Notes under the pieces: model-generated | The model's database searches: none | The model's input: only the letters and a program-made list of their open reading frames with translations | What the model was told of the DNA's origin: nothing | Source: Emticicia sp040253585 | Lineage (GTDB): Bacteria > Bacteroidota > Bacteroidia > Cytophagales > Spirosomataceae | Length of the DNA: 64,000 bases | NCBI RefSeq assembly: GCF_040253585.1 | Contig: NZ_JBELAU010000014.1 | Coordinates: 1-64,000 of the forward strand | Reading direction: 5' to 3' | Shown: positions 49,719 through 59,571 of the stretch, in pieces | Layout: each line of letters starts with the position of its first letter | Numbering within the stretch: position 1 is the first letter of the stretch | Program-made: the position numbers and the translations under genes

Positions 49719-51635
49719 ATGCCTAATTCTAAAAGCGTAGCTTTTACTGTACTTTTCTGTATAAAATCTAAGCAAACTATCTTCTTCATTTTTTTAAGTG
49801 CTATCTCTCTGAATTGTTTTTCACAAAATCAATGGACTTGGATGTCTGGATATTTAGTAAGCGATGCCTCTTGGATTTTCCCTCGCCCCTTACCTTCACC
49901 TCTAAGTGTCCGAGGAGCACCCTGGGTTTTAGACAGTGCCATTAAACCTTCGGTCAGAGAACATCCTGCTGGTGGTATCACAAATAATAATGAAATTTAT
50001 GTTTACGGAGGTGCTTCATTGGAATCTGAATATTCATCTGATTTTTGGGTATATGACATTTCTCAGCAAAAGTGGGCTTTTATTTCTGATTTAGGTTGGC
50101 AAAATATTGTTGGGCCGATTGGGCAAGAAAGCAGTACTGCTCACCCTGGTGGCAGAAACAGAATGGCATCGGCAGTTGACAAAGATGGAAACATTTGGTT
50201 TTTTGGTGGACTTTATAGAGATAAAAATACAGCTGAAACATTCACCCGCTCTGACCTTTGGCGATATAATCCAAAGACAAAAAAATTTGCTTTTTTTGAT
50301 GAATACGCAGGCTCACAAAGTAAACCGAGCGATAGATATAGAGCCAGAGCATGGTTTGATAACGACAATAATATGTGGATGTACGGTGGAGCAGTTGATA
50401 CACCAAGCGGTTCGCTTTCGTATAATGATTTGTGGAAATTTAATACTACAACTAAAAGTTGGACGTTTATCAGTGGCAATAAAAACCAACCATTCTGTAA
50501 GGATTGTCCAAATGGAGTATATCCTGGTACTGAATACAATCCCACAATACAATATTATCCTCGTGCAAGGTCAGACTATGGGTATTGGCAAGATAATAGC
50601 GGTAATTTCTGGATTTATGGTGGCTATGCCGAATCTCATGGAGTAGATGAATACGGTGACCTCTGGAAGTTTAGCCCTACAAATAAAGAATGGACACTAA
50701 TATCAGGAAATGAAGCCTTTAATCCACCACAAACTGCAACAAATCCTGGTTCGAGAAATGCACCTTATTGCTGGGTAGGGAGCGATAATAAATTGTATAT
50801 GACTGGTGGTCTAAGACAATACTCATCTTTTTTAAGAGATATTTGGCGAATAAACCCCACTACTGGTAATTGGGAAGCAGTAAAAGTAGATAATATGATT
50901 AATAATACTCCCGTATCAGCAGGACTTAAAGTCGAAAGTACAACTAATATACCTGGTGCATCGGTCAATACACTTAATCATATCACAACAGGCTCACATA
51001 CATATATGTTTAGTGGTTATGGTATGGGTTCAAACAATCTTTTAGGCTTTACGGGTGCTATGTGGCGGTATTCTTTGGATGGATACGATGCCAACTTAGT
51101 ACCTATTGCCACCCCAGACTCACTCATTTTACCTTATAGAGATTCTATTGCATGCAATGTTAAAGCAAATGATTTCCCCAAAGTAGCATTTAATAATTTA
51201 ACTTTAGATTTAAATGTAAATCTTGCGGGTATTCAGAGCAGCTATACAACTCCAAATGGAAAATTCTCGGTTGATAGTACTGGTATAATATGGTTTAAAC
51301 CTACCTCTCAAAATTTCCTTGGAACCGACTCTCTAAAATATACTTATCAAAATTCGGCAAAGTATGTTTCAAATACAGCTCGATTAAAATTGAAAATCTA
51401 TAAATGTAATACTACAGTCTTGAGTCTTACATCGCCTGATAATGATATTAGTAGTGGCATTTACCAATATAACAATAATGAATCAGCTAAATTATCCAAC
51501 AAAATAAATCCTGACGGAGAAAATCACACCACCGTTAAAGTGAATGCTGCCACTTCGATTTTATTTCTTCCAGGTCTTTCAATCAATTCTAATAGTGGTT
51601 CAACTTTTGAAGCCAAGATAAATGGCTGCAATTAA
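49719..51635 (+). CDS. Secreted Kelch-repeat protein with C-terminal stack domain
   Basis: About 638 residues from the ATG at 49719. A hydrophobic signal (about 18-36, FFIFLSAISLNCFS) is followed by Kelch-type blades: NGEIY-like INNNEIYVYGGAS, WFFGGLYRDKN, NMWMYGGAVDTPSG, FWIYGGYAESHG, LYMTGGLRQYSS, forming a galactose-oxidase-like beta-propeller (about 45-470). An Ig/cadherin-like segment follows (about 475-570), and the end TSILFLPGLSINSNSGSTFE matches the 3-coathanger-stack-type end domain of Bacteroidota secreted proteins. A GC-rich patch (49880-49926) adds FPRPLPSPLSVRGAPW near the first blade. Probably surface or secreted; ligand unknown. The LRR lipoprotein gene follows 6 bp later. Confidence 0.82.
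   Translation: MPNSKSVAFTVLFCIKSKQTIFFIFLSAISLNCFSQNQWTWMSGYLVSDASWIFPRPLPSPLSVRGAPWVLDSAIKPSVREHPAGGITNNNEIYVYGGASLESEYSSDFWVYDISQQKWAFISDLGWQNIVGPIGQESSTAHPGGRNRMASAVDKDGNIWFFGGLYRDKNTAETFTRSDLWRYNPKTKKFAFFDEYAGSQSKPSDRYRARAWFDNDNNMWMYGGAVDTPSGSLSYNDLWKFNTTTKSWTFISGNKNQPFCKDCPNGVYPGTEYNPTIQYYPRARSDYGYWQDNSGNFWIYGGYAESHGVDEYGDLWKFSPTNKEWTLISGNEAFNPPQTATNPGSRNAPYCWVGSDNKLYMTGGLRQYSSFLRDIWRINPTTGNWEAVKVDNMINNTPVSAGLKVESTTNIPGASVNTLNHITTGSHTYMFSGYGMGSNNLLGFTGAMWRYSLDGYDANLVPIATPDSLILPYRDSIACNVKANDFPKVAFNNLTLDLNVNLAGIQSSYTTPNGKFSVDSTGIIWFKPTSQNFLGTDSLKYTYQNSAKYVSNTARLKLKIYKCNTTVLSLTSPDNDISSGIYQYNNNESAKLSNKINPDGENHTTVKVNAATSILFLPGLSINSNSGSTFEAKINGCN
49880..49926. repeat. GC-rich patch inside the Kelch gene, probable short-repeat insertion
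   Basis: CCCTCGCCCCTTACCTTCAC, then CTCTAAGTGTCCGAGG and AGCACCCTGGG stand out from the AT-rich gene. Its complement contains GGGTGCT, a word shared with the repeats at 30228 and 40674. The encoded FPRPLPSPLSVRGAPW replaces the glycine-rich loop usually seen here. Confidence 0.45.
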
Positions 51636-51641
51636 AATATT

Positions 51642-52466
51642 ATGACAATGAAAAAATATTTTTATTCTTGTTTGGTAGCCTTTGGCTTCGTGATGGCTTG
51701 TAGTTCTCGCACTATTAAAATCGACCCAAATATCATTCTTATCAAAGACAGCAATTTTGAGAAAGCATTAATTGCTCAAAAAATTGACTCTGATAGCACC
51801 ATTAATGGACAAATAAAAAAAACAGACGCCGAAGACATTAAGGTTTTGAGTTTACCAAATCTTCAAATTAAATCTTTGATTGGCATTGAAGGCTTTAAAT
51901 CATTGACATACTTAGATTGTTCACTAAATCAAATTGATAATCTTGATGTAACTCAAAATAGTGCCTTAGAATCGCTTGATTGCTCTTCTAACCTTCTAAC
52001 AAGCATTGATTTGAGTCGAAACCTGAATTTAGCCGCTCTAAATTGTGTGAATAACCAATTGAAAGATTTAAGCATTCAGAGCAAACAATTATATGCACTT
52101 AATGCGAGCAATAATTTACTCGTTACGATTTCTGTTGATGCAGCTACAAGACTCTCAATACTTTATTTATCGAAAAATCAACTTAAATCACTTAATCTTG
52201 TCAATAACATAGCCTTAATGGAATTAAAGTGCGACAATAATAAACTGACCAGCATTGATCTAAGTAAAAACACTAAATTACGCATTTTAGATGTTTCAAA
52301 CAATACGCTATCAGCCCTTGATTTATGCAATAATTCTGAAATACTCAAGCTAACTTGTTCTTCAAACAACATTGCCAAGATTACGATTCCTAAAAGAATT
52401 CAGTCAATTTTCGTAAATAATATTGCTGTAATTGATAGCAAAACAACATACTCTACGTGCGATTAA
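51642..52466 (+). CDS. Leucine-rich-repeat lipoprotein
   Basis: 274 residues with lipobox cysteine 20 (GFVMAC). From residue 60 on, it consists of LRR units with a 21-residue period such as SLTYLDCSLNQIDNLDVTQN, LESLDCSSNLLTSIDLSRNL, LMELKCDNNKLTSIDLSKN. LRR arcs bind proteins; it is probably anchored in the outer membrane with its gene partner, the Kelch propeller, encoded 6 bp upstream in the same operon. Function unknown. Confidence 0.85.
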   Translation: MTMKKYFYSCLVAFGFVMACSSRTIKIDPNIILIKDSNFEKALIAQKIDSDSTINGQIKKTDAEDIKVLSLPNLQIKSLIGIEGFKSLTYLDCSLNQIDNLDVTQNSALESLDCSSNLLTSIDLSRNLNLAALNCVNNQLKDLSIQSKQLYALNASNNLLVTISVDAATRLSILYLSKNQLKSLNLVNNIALMELKCDNNKLTSIDLSKNTKLRILDVSNNTLSALDLCNNSEILKLTCSSNNIAKITIPKRIQSIFVNNIAVIDSKTTYSTCD

Positions 52467-52590
52467 CGGATAATTTCAGCCACTATTAAAATACCATTAG
52501 AATTGAGCGTCTAACGTTAAATTATTATTAAATTCTTGAATTTTACACCATTTTTGACTTACTTCGCAGAACACATTTTGTTGTCGAGCG

Positions 52591-54885
52591 ATGGAAGAAA
52601 ATATAAAAAACGCACCCAATGACAAAGGCTCGAAAAGTAGCCTTTTTTCATTTTTAAATGGGTTAGTACCCAGTAGTAAAAATAGCGAAACAAAAGGCAT
52701 TGCCGAAGATTCAAAAATCAATCGCTATGCTGATAGTATTGAACAATCGAATTATTTGAGCCGTGATTTAAGTTGGCTGAAATTCAACGAGCGTGTACTT
52801 GACCAAACTCGTGAAAAAGACCTTAACTTATTTGAACGATTAAAGTTTTTGGCTATTACAGCCTCAAATCTTGACGAATTTTTTACGGTTCGATTGGGTA
52901 GCCTCTACAATTATCTTGATTTCAATAAAGAACGTATTGATTATTCTGGTTTACGTGAAATTCCTTTCCGAAAAGCCCTTATGCTTTCTGTGAAACAATT
53001 TTGCCAAGAACAAGACCGTATTTTTAAGGAAGAGCTAAAGCCCTTATTTTCGGAATACAAGTTTAGGATTGTAAAAATTAGTGAACTCTCTCCGAACGAA
53101 TTAGAAGAAACCATTGCGTATTTCGATAATACTGTTTATCCGATGCTTACGCCAATGCTATTCGACCACACTCACGCTTTTCCTGTTTTGATTGCCAAAA
53201 CCTTGATTTTTGGCGTTGTGACCGATGCTAACCGCTCAACGCTTTTCCCTGATGATAGCGAAAATAAGAAAATTTCGTTTGTACAAATCCCGAGCAATCT
53301 ACCGAGATTTTTTCCGATTGAACGTGGTGAGGAAATTTTGTTTTTACCAATCGAAGAAATTGTTCGTCATGAAATAAAAAAACTTTATCGAAACATCGAA
53401 ATTCAATCGGTTAATTTGTTCCGAATTGTACGAAACGGAGATTTTACGCTCGAAGAGTCAGATGATATCGAAGCCGATTTTGTGGACGAAATCAAGCAAA
53501 AAATCAAGAGTCGTCGATTGGGCAGAGTGGTTCACATGGAAATTGAACCAAATCCAAACGAATGGATGCTTACTATGCTCCAAAAACGCTTCGAAATTGA
53601 TAAATATAACATCTTTTTCGATGAATGTTTGATAGACTACACTTGTTTGTGGCAAATTATCCGTCATCCCGAATTTCAAGAGGACATCAAGCCCGTACAT
53701 CCGCCAATCACACATCCAAGATTACGAGATAAAAACGCTGACATTTTTGAGATAATTCGTGAAAAAGACTTGTTGTTGCACCATCCGTATAACAATTTTG
53801 AGCCTGTGCTTCAACTCATCGAAAAAGCAGCCGAAGACCCTGATGTTCTGGCTATTAAATTAACGATTTACAGACTTGCCAAGAAGTCACGTGTTACTCA
53901 AGCCCTTTTAAAAGCGGCCGAAAATGGTAAACACGTATCAGTTTTGTTTGAAATCAAAGCACGTTTTGATGAAGAAAATAATATTCGTGAAGCTGATCGA
54001 CTTCAACGTGCGGGCTGCTTCGTAATTTATGGCATTGGTTGGTATAAAACCCACACCAAACTCATGCTTATTGTACGAAAAGAAGGTAATAAAGTAACAC
54101 AATATGCTCACTTGGCCAGTGGAAATTATAATGAAGACACGGCAAGACTCTATACAGATATTGGCTTGCTAACGAGCAATCCGACTTATACGAAAGATAT
54201 TTCAGAGTTTTTTAATGTAATCACAGGGCATTCACAACCTGCAGATTATCATAACCTGATTACATCACCTCGAGATATGCGGAATAAGCTCATTGAAATG
54301 ATACGCAATGAGGCAATCAATGCCCAAAATGGCTTACCGAGTGGCATTTGTATCAAGCTCAATTCGTTGGAAGACCAGTACGTAATCAATGAACTTTACA
54401 AGGCTTCACAAGCTGGGGTAAAAATCAAACTGATTGTACGTGGAATCTGCTGTTTACGCCCTGGACGTAAGGGCTTGAGCGAAAATATTACGGTACGCTC
54501 AATCGTTGGTCTTTTCCTCGAACACGCTCGCATTTTCTATTTTCATAATAATACTCATCCGAAACTGTACGGTGGCAGTGCTGATATTATGGTAAGAAGT
54601 TTTGATAAACGTATCGAATCATTGTTTGAAATTGTTGATGAAGATGTAAAACGTCAAGTCATGCACATTTTGGATTTTAACCTCAGAGACAACGTAAATG
54701 CCTATGAACTTCAAGAAGATGGAACTTACAAAAGAGTAGTATGTTCACTCTCTTCCGAAGAACCAGCATTTGATATTCACCAGCGATTCTTCGAGATAAC
54801 CGAGCAGCAATATGAACCAATATCATTATTTGATAATGAAGTGACAATTATTGAAGAAACATCTGAGGTTGAATTAGAAAGTTAA
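52591..54885 (+). CDS. ppk1: Polyphosphate kinase 1
   Basis: 764 residues. After a non-conserved N-terminal stretch come the N-terminal domain (YLSRDLSWLKFNERVL, FLAITASNLDEFFTVR), the head domain and two phospholipase-D-like catalytic domains. The autophosphorylated histidine is His488 in YKTHTKLMLI, and the second essential histidine is His645 in FLEHARIFYF; their spacing of 157 equals that of His435/His592 in E. coli Ppk. RLYTDIGLLTSN and HPKLYGGSADIMVRS are also present. It makes polyphosphate from ATP at the membrane. Upstream it stands alone; a perfect hairpin terminator follows. Confidence 0.96.
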   Translation: MEENIKNAPNDKGSKSSLFSFLNGLVPSSKNSETKGIAEDSKINRYADSIEQSNYLSRDLSWLKFNERVLDQTREKDLNLFERLKFLAITASNLDEFFTVRLGSLYNYLDFNKERIDYSGLREIPFRKALMLSVKQFCQEQDRIFKEELKPLFSEYKFRIVKISELSPNELEETIAYFDNTVYPMLTPMLFDHTHAFPVLIAKTLIFGVVTDANRSTLFPDDSENKKISFVQIPSNLPRFFPIERGEEILFLPIEEIVRHEIKKLYRNIEIQSVNLFRIVRNGDFTLEESDDIEADFVDEIKQKIKSRRLGRVVHMEIEPNPNEWMLTMLQKRFEIDKYNIFFDECLIDYTCLWQIIRHPEFQEDIKPVHPPITHPRLRDKNADIFEIIREKDLLLHHPYNNFEPVLQLIEKAAEDPDVLAIKLTIYRLAKKSRVTQALLKAAENGKHVSVLFEIKARFDEENNIREADRLQRAGCFVIYGIGWYKTHTKLMLIVRKEGNKVTQYAHLASGNYNEDTARLYTDIGLLTSNPTYTKDISEFFNVITGHSQPADYHNLITSPRDMRNKLIEMIRNEAINAQNGLPSGICIKLNSLEDQYVINELYKASQAGVKIKLIVRGICCLRPGRKGLSENITVRSIVGLFLEHARIFYFHNNTHPKLYGGSADIMVRSFDKRIESLFEIVDEDVKRQVMHILDFNLRDNVNAYELQEDGTYKRVVCSLSSEEPAFDIHQRFFEITEQQYEPISLFDNEVTIIEETSEVELES

Positions 54886-54917
54886 TCACATGAAATAATC
54901 TTCAGCAACTACGCACG

Positions 54918-54960
54918 TTCATTAAAAAAGGTTGAATAAAATTCAACCTTTTTTAATGAA
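54918..54960. terminator. Perfect 20-bp hairpin, bidirectional terminator ppk1/lacI
   Basis: 54918-54937 is fully complementary to 54941-54960, with a 3-nt loop. The core is AAAAAAGGTTGAAT/ATTCAACCTTTTTT. It lies between two convergent genes and includes the stop codon of the LacI-family gene (54953-54955). Confidence 0.9.
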
Positions 54961-55963
54961 CTATCAATTTTGTATGCATTAAAACCTCCTCATAAGGTGG
55001 CATTTCTTCTGCTGGATTTTCGATGATATTTATTAATAACTCAGTGGCCTTTATACCCATATTGTAAGCAAACTGCTCGACCGACGCCAGTGGAGGATTA
55101 TCTAAGTAGAATGTCATCGGTAGATTAGCAAAACTTACAAACAAAATGTCTTTATTAGGCACAATACCCTTTTGTTTGCATACCTGCATAGCATAAAGTG
55201 CTACATAATCATTGAAAGTCAGAATTGCTTCGGGTGGTTCGTCCAAAGCCAATAATTCTTCCATTTTTATAACTGTATCATCTTTTGATAAATCAGTAGC
55301 TTTAATATATTTAGGCGACGTTTCGAGGTTAAACTTCTTGATTGCCGTCAGATAACCATTTAAACGCTCATCACAAACTTCTAAATTCGATGGGCCATTC
55401 ATTAAAGCAATTCTCTTGACACCTTTATTTATCAAAAATTCAATAGCTTCAAAAGCACCATCAGTAATGCTACAACGCACTTTATTGGCATCAAGGTTTC
55501 GAGGCACACGATCGAAAAACACCAATGGTGTACCAAAGTTTTCGACTTCCTTGAAGTGGCTATAATTATTGGTTTCAGCAGCTACTGAAGCAATTACGCC
55601 ATCAACTCGGCTACTTAGAAACGATTTCAGTGCTTTTTCTTCTCTCTCAAACTTATCTCTTGACTGGCTCACCACTACATTGTAGCCTTTCTCCAAAGCC
55701 ACATCTTCAATACCTGAAATCGCCATTGAAAAAAACTCTTCTTGTAGATAAGGCAGTAAAACTCCGATAGTATATGTACGATTCTTTTTCAGAAAAATAG
55801 CGGCTGGATTCGGCACGTAGTGCATTGATTTTGCCAATTCCCAAACTCTTTCTCTCGTTCTTAAGCCGATACGAGTATTATTTTGTAAAGCTCTCGAAAC
55901 AGTCGAAATAGAAACACCCAATTTTAGGGCAATTTCCTTGATTGTAGCTTGATGTCTTTGCAT
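54953..55963 (-). CDS. LacI family transcriptional regulator
   Basis: 336 residues from the ATG at 55963; an upstream frame to 56047 adds 28 residues that lack the family pattern. The HTH domain reads TIKEIALKLGVSISTVSRAL, then the hinge helix (VPNPAAIFLKKNRTYTIGV) and the type 1 periplasmic-binding-like sensor domain (about 60-330: SQSRDKFEREEKALKSFLSS, GVIASVAAETN, VPRNLDANKVRCSITDGAFE). It lies opposite susC, with 405 bp between. A TGCAA-N4-TTGCA palindrome in that gap is a candidate operator. It probably controls the SusC/D genes in response to a sugar that cannot be named. Confidence 0.92.
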   Translation of the reverse strand: MQRHQATIKEIALKLGVSISTVSRALQNNTRIGLRTRERVWELAKSMHYVPNPAAIFLKKNRTYTIGVLLPYLQEEFFSMAISGIEDVALEKGYNVVVSQSRDKFEREEKALKSFLSSRVDGVIASVAAETNNYSHFKEVENFGTPLVFFDRVPRNLDANKVRCSITDGAFEAIEFLINKGVKRIALMNGPSNLEVCDERLNGYLTAIKKFNLETSPKYIKATDLSKDDTVIKMEELLALDEPPEAILTFNDYVALYAMQVCKQKGIVPNKDILFVSFANLPMTFYLDNPPLASVEQFAYNMGIKATELLINIIENPAEEMPPYEEVLMHTKLIVH

Positions 55964-56368
55964 TGTATAGATTTTAATAGGTTGAGTATATTCTCGCAAG
56001 TTAAATAAAAAAGTGATTTTAAAAAATTTTAAAATCATTCCCTTCAAAACCTATGACGTATATAGATTATACAACTTACTAATGTTAACATTGAAAAGAA
56101 TTTTTTCAAATGGGTCATTATAATCAGAAACCTAAATAGCATTCTTTATGCTAAGAATAAGGCAAATAATCAACGGAATATTATCATTTTGTGCAAACGA
56201 TTGCAAAATATGAATAATATAGATAAGAGTCTTTAATAAGCATTTTTCTTAGAAAAATACAGCTTTCTCTACATAAAACATTATTTTACCTATACTTATT
56301 AAAAGATTTTAATATATCTTTAAGCGATGTTTAATCAAAATGTTTATTAACCTTAATCAAAAATTTCT
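55964..56368. other. 405-bp regulatory region between lacI-type gene and susC
   Basis: No gene is seen. The TGCAA-N4-TTGCA palindrome lies at 56192-56205. A partial -7-like TATCTTTA at 56315-56322 is one base off the consensus. The region is very AT-rich. Confidence 0.5.
56192..56205. promoter_or_regulatory. Candidate LacI-family operator TGCAAACGATTGCA
   Basis: Perfect 5-bp half-sites (TGCAA, TTGCA) with a central ACGA, resembling LacI/PurR-type operators with a CG-containing centre. It is 164 bp upstream of the susC start and 228 bp from the lacI-type start. Confidence 0.5.
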
Positions 56369-59300
56369 ATGAAAAAATTTACTCTGCGGGCATTAGTAGT
56401 ACTACTTCTCGGAGCGGTAGGAGCATTGTCTGCTCCGAATGCTTTTGCCAAAGCTGGTTCGGGCAAATTTCTTGAGCAAAAAGTTTCGGGAAAAGTAACC
56501 GATGGTGAAAAAGGAGAAGCTCTTCCTGGAGTAAGCATCCTCATCAAAGGCACTCAAAAAGGAACAACAACCGATGCCAATGGTGAGTATTCGATTGCTG
56601 TAGCTGATAGCAAGGCGGTGTTAGTATTTAGCATCGTGGGCTACGAGCCACAAGAAGTTGTTGTGGGAAACCGTGCAACAATTAATGTAGGTATGATGAC
56701 CGACACAAAAACGCTTGGAGAAGTTGTTGTGGTTGGTTATGGTGTGCAGAAAAAAGAAACAATTACTGGTTCAGTTGCATCAGTAAAAGGTTCGGAGTTA
56801 ATCAAGTCACCAACAGTAAACTTGAGTAACTCAATCGCAGGTCGTATGGCGGGCGTTGTGGCAGTAAACCGTAGTGGTGAGCCAGGTGCTGACGGTTCGT
56901 CGATTCGTATTCGTGGTTCTAATACCTTAAATAATGGCGATGCCCTTATTGTCGTTGATGGTATTCCGAATCGTGCGGGTGGACTTGACCGTATCAATCC
57001 AAATGACATTGAAAGTGTATCAGTTTTGAAAGATGCTTCGGCAGCTATTTATGGTTCTCGTGCTGCCAATGGTGTAATCTTGATTACTACTAAGCGTGGA
57101 AAAACTGGCAAACCAGTGGTGTCATACTCAGCCAATCAAGGTTTTTCTCAACCAACGGTTGTACCTAAATTGACTAATGCTTCGCAATACGTGAGTATGC
57201 TCAATGACCTTGATATTTATGGTTTACCTGTAAGTGAGTGGGCAGGTGCAAATGCTGCATATAAATCAACAGGTTCTTTCACTCGTCCAAATGGAACAAT
57301 TAGAAAAGCTCCATTTTCACCAACAGATATTCAAAAATACTCTGATGGTTCTGACCCTTGGTTATACCCAAATACAGATTGGTACAAAGCTACTTTGAAA
57401 ACTTGGTCGCCTCAAACGCAACATAACTTGCAAATTTCGGGCGGCACAGAAAGCGTAAAATACTTAGCATCAATTGGTTATCAAAACCAAGATGCTTTCT
57501 ATAAAAACTCAGCTACGAACTATCAACAATATGATATTCGTTTGAATTTAGATGCTAAAATCAACAAATACATTAACTTAAATGTTGGTATTTTGGGTCG
57601 TGAAGAAGCTCGTAACTACCCTACTCGTTCAGCAGCAGCCATTTTCAGAATGCAAATGCGTGGGAAACCACAACAGCAAGCTTTCTGGCCAAATGGTCTT
57701 CCTGGCCCAGACATCGAAAATGGTGAAAACCCTGTGGTTATCACAACTGACCTATCAGGCTATGACCGTCAAAAACAAGATTTTATTCAAACAAATGGAG
57801 CTCTTGACATTCAAATTCCTTGGGTAAAAGGTTTGAAATTAACAGGAACAGCAGCGATTGATAAAAGATTGGGAACAAGAAAGTTATGGCAAATTCCGTG
57901 GACACTTTACCAACAAGGTTCAGGATTTGAAGCAGATGGCACTACTCCTAAACTCGTAGCAAGCAAAAGAGGTCCAGCTGAACCAAACTTAAATCAATCT
58001 TATGACGACCAGTTGAATATCTTATTGGGTGGAGTAGCCACTTATGAGCGTACATTTGGCGTACATGGCCTAACAGTTTTAGCTGGTACAAATACAGAAA
58101 CTATCGAAGGAAATAACTTTAATGCCTTCCGCCGTTACTTTATTTCACCAGCACTTGACCAAATGTTTGCAGGTGGAGATTTAGAAAGGAACAACGGTGG
58201 TGGTGGTTATGAAACTGCTCGTATCAACTATTTTGGTCGTGTGGCTTATAACTTCAAAGAGAAATATTTAGCTGAGTTTTTGTGGAGATACGATGGTTCT
58301 GACCGTTTCCCGAAAGCAACACGTTATGGTTTCTTCCCTGGTGTAATGGCAGGTTGGGTGATGTCAGAAGAGAAATTCATGAAAAGCCTTTCATTTATTA
58401 GCTTCTTGAAATTGAGAGGTTCGTGGGGACAATTGGGTAATGACCAAGTAAACCTTCCTAACTCTAATACTCCTGCTACCTACCAGTATCTTTCTACTTA
58501 CGGATTCCGCAGTGTTATTTTGGGCGATGCCGAGCAAAAAACGTTGTTTGAAACTCGTCTTCCAAACGAAAACATTACTTGGGAAGTTGCTTCTAACTCA
58601 AACATTGGTTTAGAAGGTCAATTATTCAATGGTAAAATCAATTTTGAATTTGATTATTTTGTAAATAAGCGTTCAAAAATCCTTTGGTTCAAAAATGCAT
58701 CTGTGCCACAATCAACAGGTATTACACTTCCTGCACAAAACTTTGGTGAAGTATCTAACCGTGGTTTTGACTTCAACATTGGATACCGTGGCCAAACTGG
58801 CGAGTTTAAATATAACGTAAGCGTAAACGGTGGTTATGCTAAAAACAGAATTGATTTCTGGGATGAAGCTCCTGGAGCTCCAGAATGGCAACGCACTACT
58901 GGTCGCCCAATGAATACTTTCATGGCTTACCTTTACGATGGTGTATTTAAAGACCAAGCAGCTATTGATGCTCGTGGAATTGATTATTCAGCAATCGTAA
59001 AAGAACTTCGCCCTGGAGATATGAAGTATAAAGATTACAACGGCGATGGTAAAATCACACCAGATGACCAAGTAAGAACTGACTTTACACAGCTTCCGAT
59101 GTTCCAAGGTGGTATTAATTTGGGAGGTCAATATAAAAACCTTGACTTAACAATCTTGATTCAAGGTGCGGCTGGTGCAAAACAATACGTAAGTGCTGGC
59201 GAAATGGGTAATATTGGTAATTACTTACTTGACATCTACCAAAACCGTTGGACAATCGACAATCCAAGTGATGTTCACCCACGTATCGCTAACCGTTCTG

Positions 59301-59560
59301 ACCAATACTACTCAAGTAATAATACTTATTGGTTGAGAAGTTCGGACTATGTACGTTTGAAGAACTTTGAATTAGGTTATACTATTCCAGAATCAATTGG
59401 TAAAAAAGTTGGTTTCAGCAGCATGAGAATCTACGCAAGTGGTGTTAACTTGTTTACGGTTGATAAATTGAAAGTATTTGACCCAGAAACAGCAAATACA
59501 ACTGGTCAGTATTATCCGCAATCAAGAGTAGTGAACTTAGGTTTAAACGTTAAATTTTAA
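56369..59560 (+). CDS. SusC/RagA family TonB-linked outer-membrane protein
   Basis: 1063 residues. The signal (MKKFTLRALVVLLLGAVGAL, to about 27) is followed by a carboxypeptidase-D-regulatory-like domain (about 38-115: VSGKVTDGEKGEALPGVSI, GTTTDANGEYSI), the TonB-dependent plug (about 120-240: VVVGYGVQKKETITGSVASV, DGSSIRIRGSNTL, VSVLKDASAAIYGSRAANG) and a 22-strand barrel to the end (GLNVKF). It imports a substrate with its SusD partner, encoded 11 bp downstream. A LacI-type gene upstream and the absence of an adjacent glycosidase leave the substrate open; the GH97 gene at 15.5 kb is not in this locus. Confidence 0.96.
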   Translation: MKKFTLRALVVLLLGAVGALSAPNAFAKAGSGKFLEQKVSGKVTDGEKGEALPGVSILIKGTQKGTTTDANGEYSIAVADSKAVLVFSIVGYEPQEVVVGNRATINVGMMTDTKTLGEVVVVGYGVQKKETITGSVASVKGSELIKSPTVNLSNSIAGRMAGVVAVNRSGEPGADGSSIRIRGSNTLNNGDALIVVDGIPNRAGGLDRINPNDIESVSVLKDASAAIYGSRAANGVILITTKRGKTGKPVVSYSANQGFSQPTVVPKLTNASQYVSMLNDLDIYGLPVSEWAGANAAYKSTGSFTRPNGTIRKAPFSPTDIQKYSDGSDPWLYPNTDWYKATLKTWSPQTQHNLQISGGTESVKYLASIGYQNQDAFYKNSATNYQQYDIRLNLDAKINKYINLNVGILGREEARNYPTRSAAAIFRMQMRGKPQQQAFWPNGLPGPDIENGENPVVITTDLSGYDRQKQDFIQTNGALDIQIPWVKGLKLTGTAAIDKRLGTRKLWQIPWTLYQQGSGFEADGTTPKLVASKRGPAEPNLNQSYDDQLNILLGGVATYERTFGVHGLTVLAGTNTETIEGNNFNAFRRYFISPALDQMFAGGDLERNNGGGGYETARINYFGRVAYNFKEKYLAEFLWRYDGSDRFPKATRYGFFPGVMAGWVMSEEKFMKSLSFISFLKLRGSWGQLGNDQVNLPNSNTPATYQYLSTYGFRSVILGDAEQKTLFETRLPNENITWEVASNSNIGLEGQLFNGKINFEFDYFVNKRSKILWFKNASVPQSTGITLPAQNFGEVSNRGFDFNIGYRGQTGEFKYNVSVNGGYAKNRIDFWDEAPGAPEWQRTTGRPMNTFMAYLYDGVFKDQAAIDARGIDYSAIVKELRPGDMKYKDYNGDGKITPDDQVRTDFTQLPMFQGGINLGGQYKNLDLTILIQGAAGAKQYVSAGEMGNIGNYLLDIYQNRWTIDNPSDVHPRIANRSDQYYSSNNTYWLRSSDYVRLKNFELGYTIPESIGKKVGFSSMRIYASGVNLFTVDKLKVFDPETANTTGQYYPQSRVVNLGLNVKF

Positions 59561-59571
59561 TTAATAGAAAA

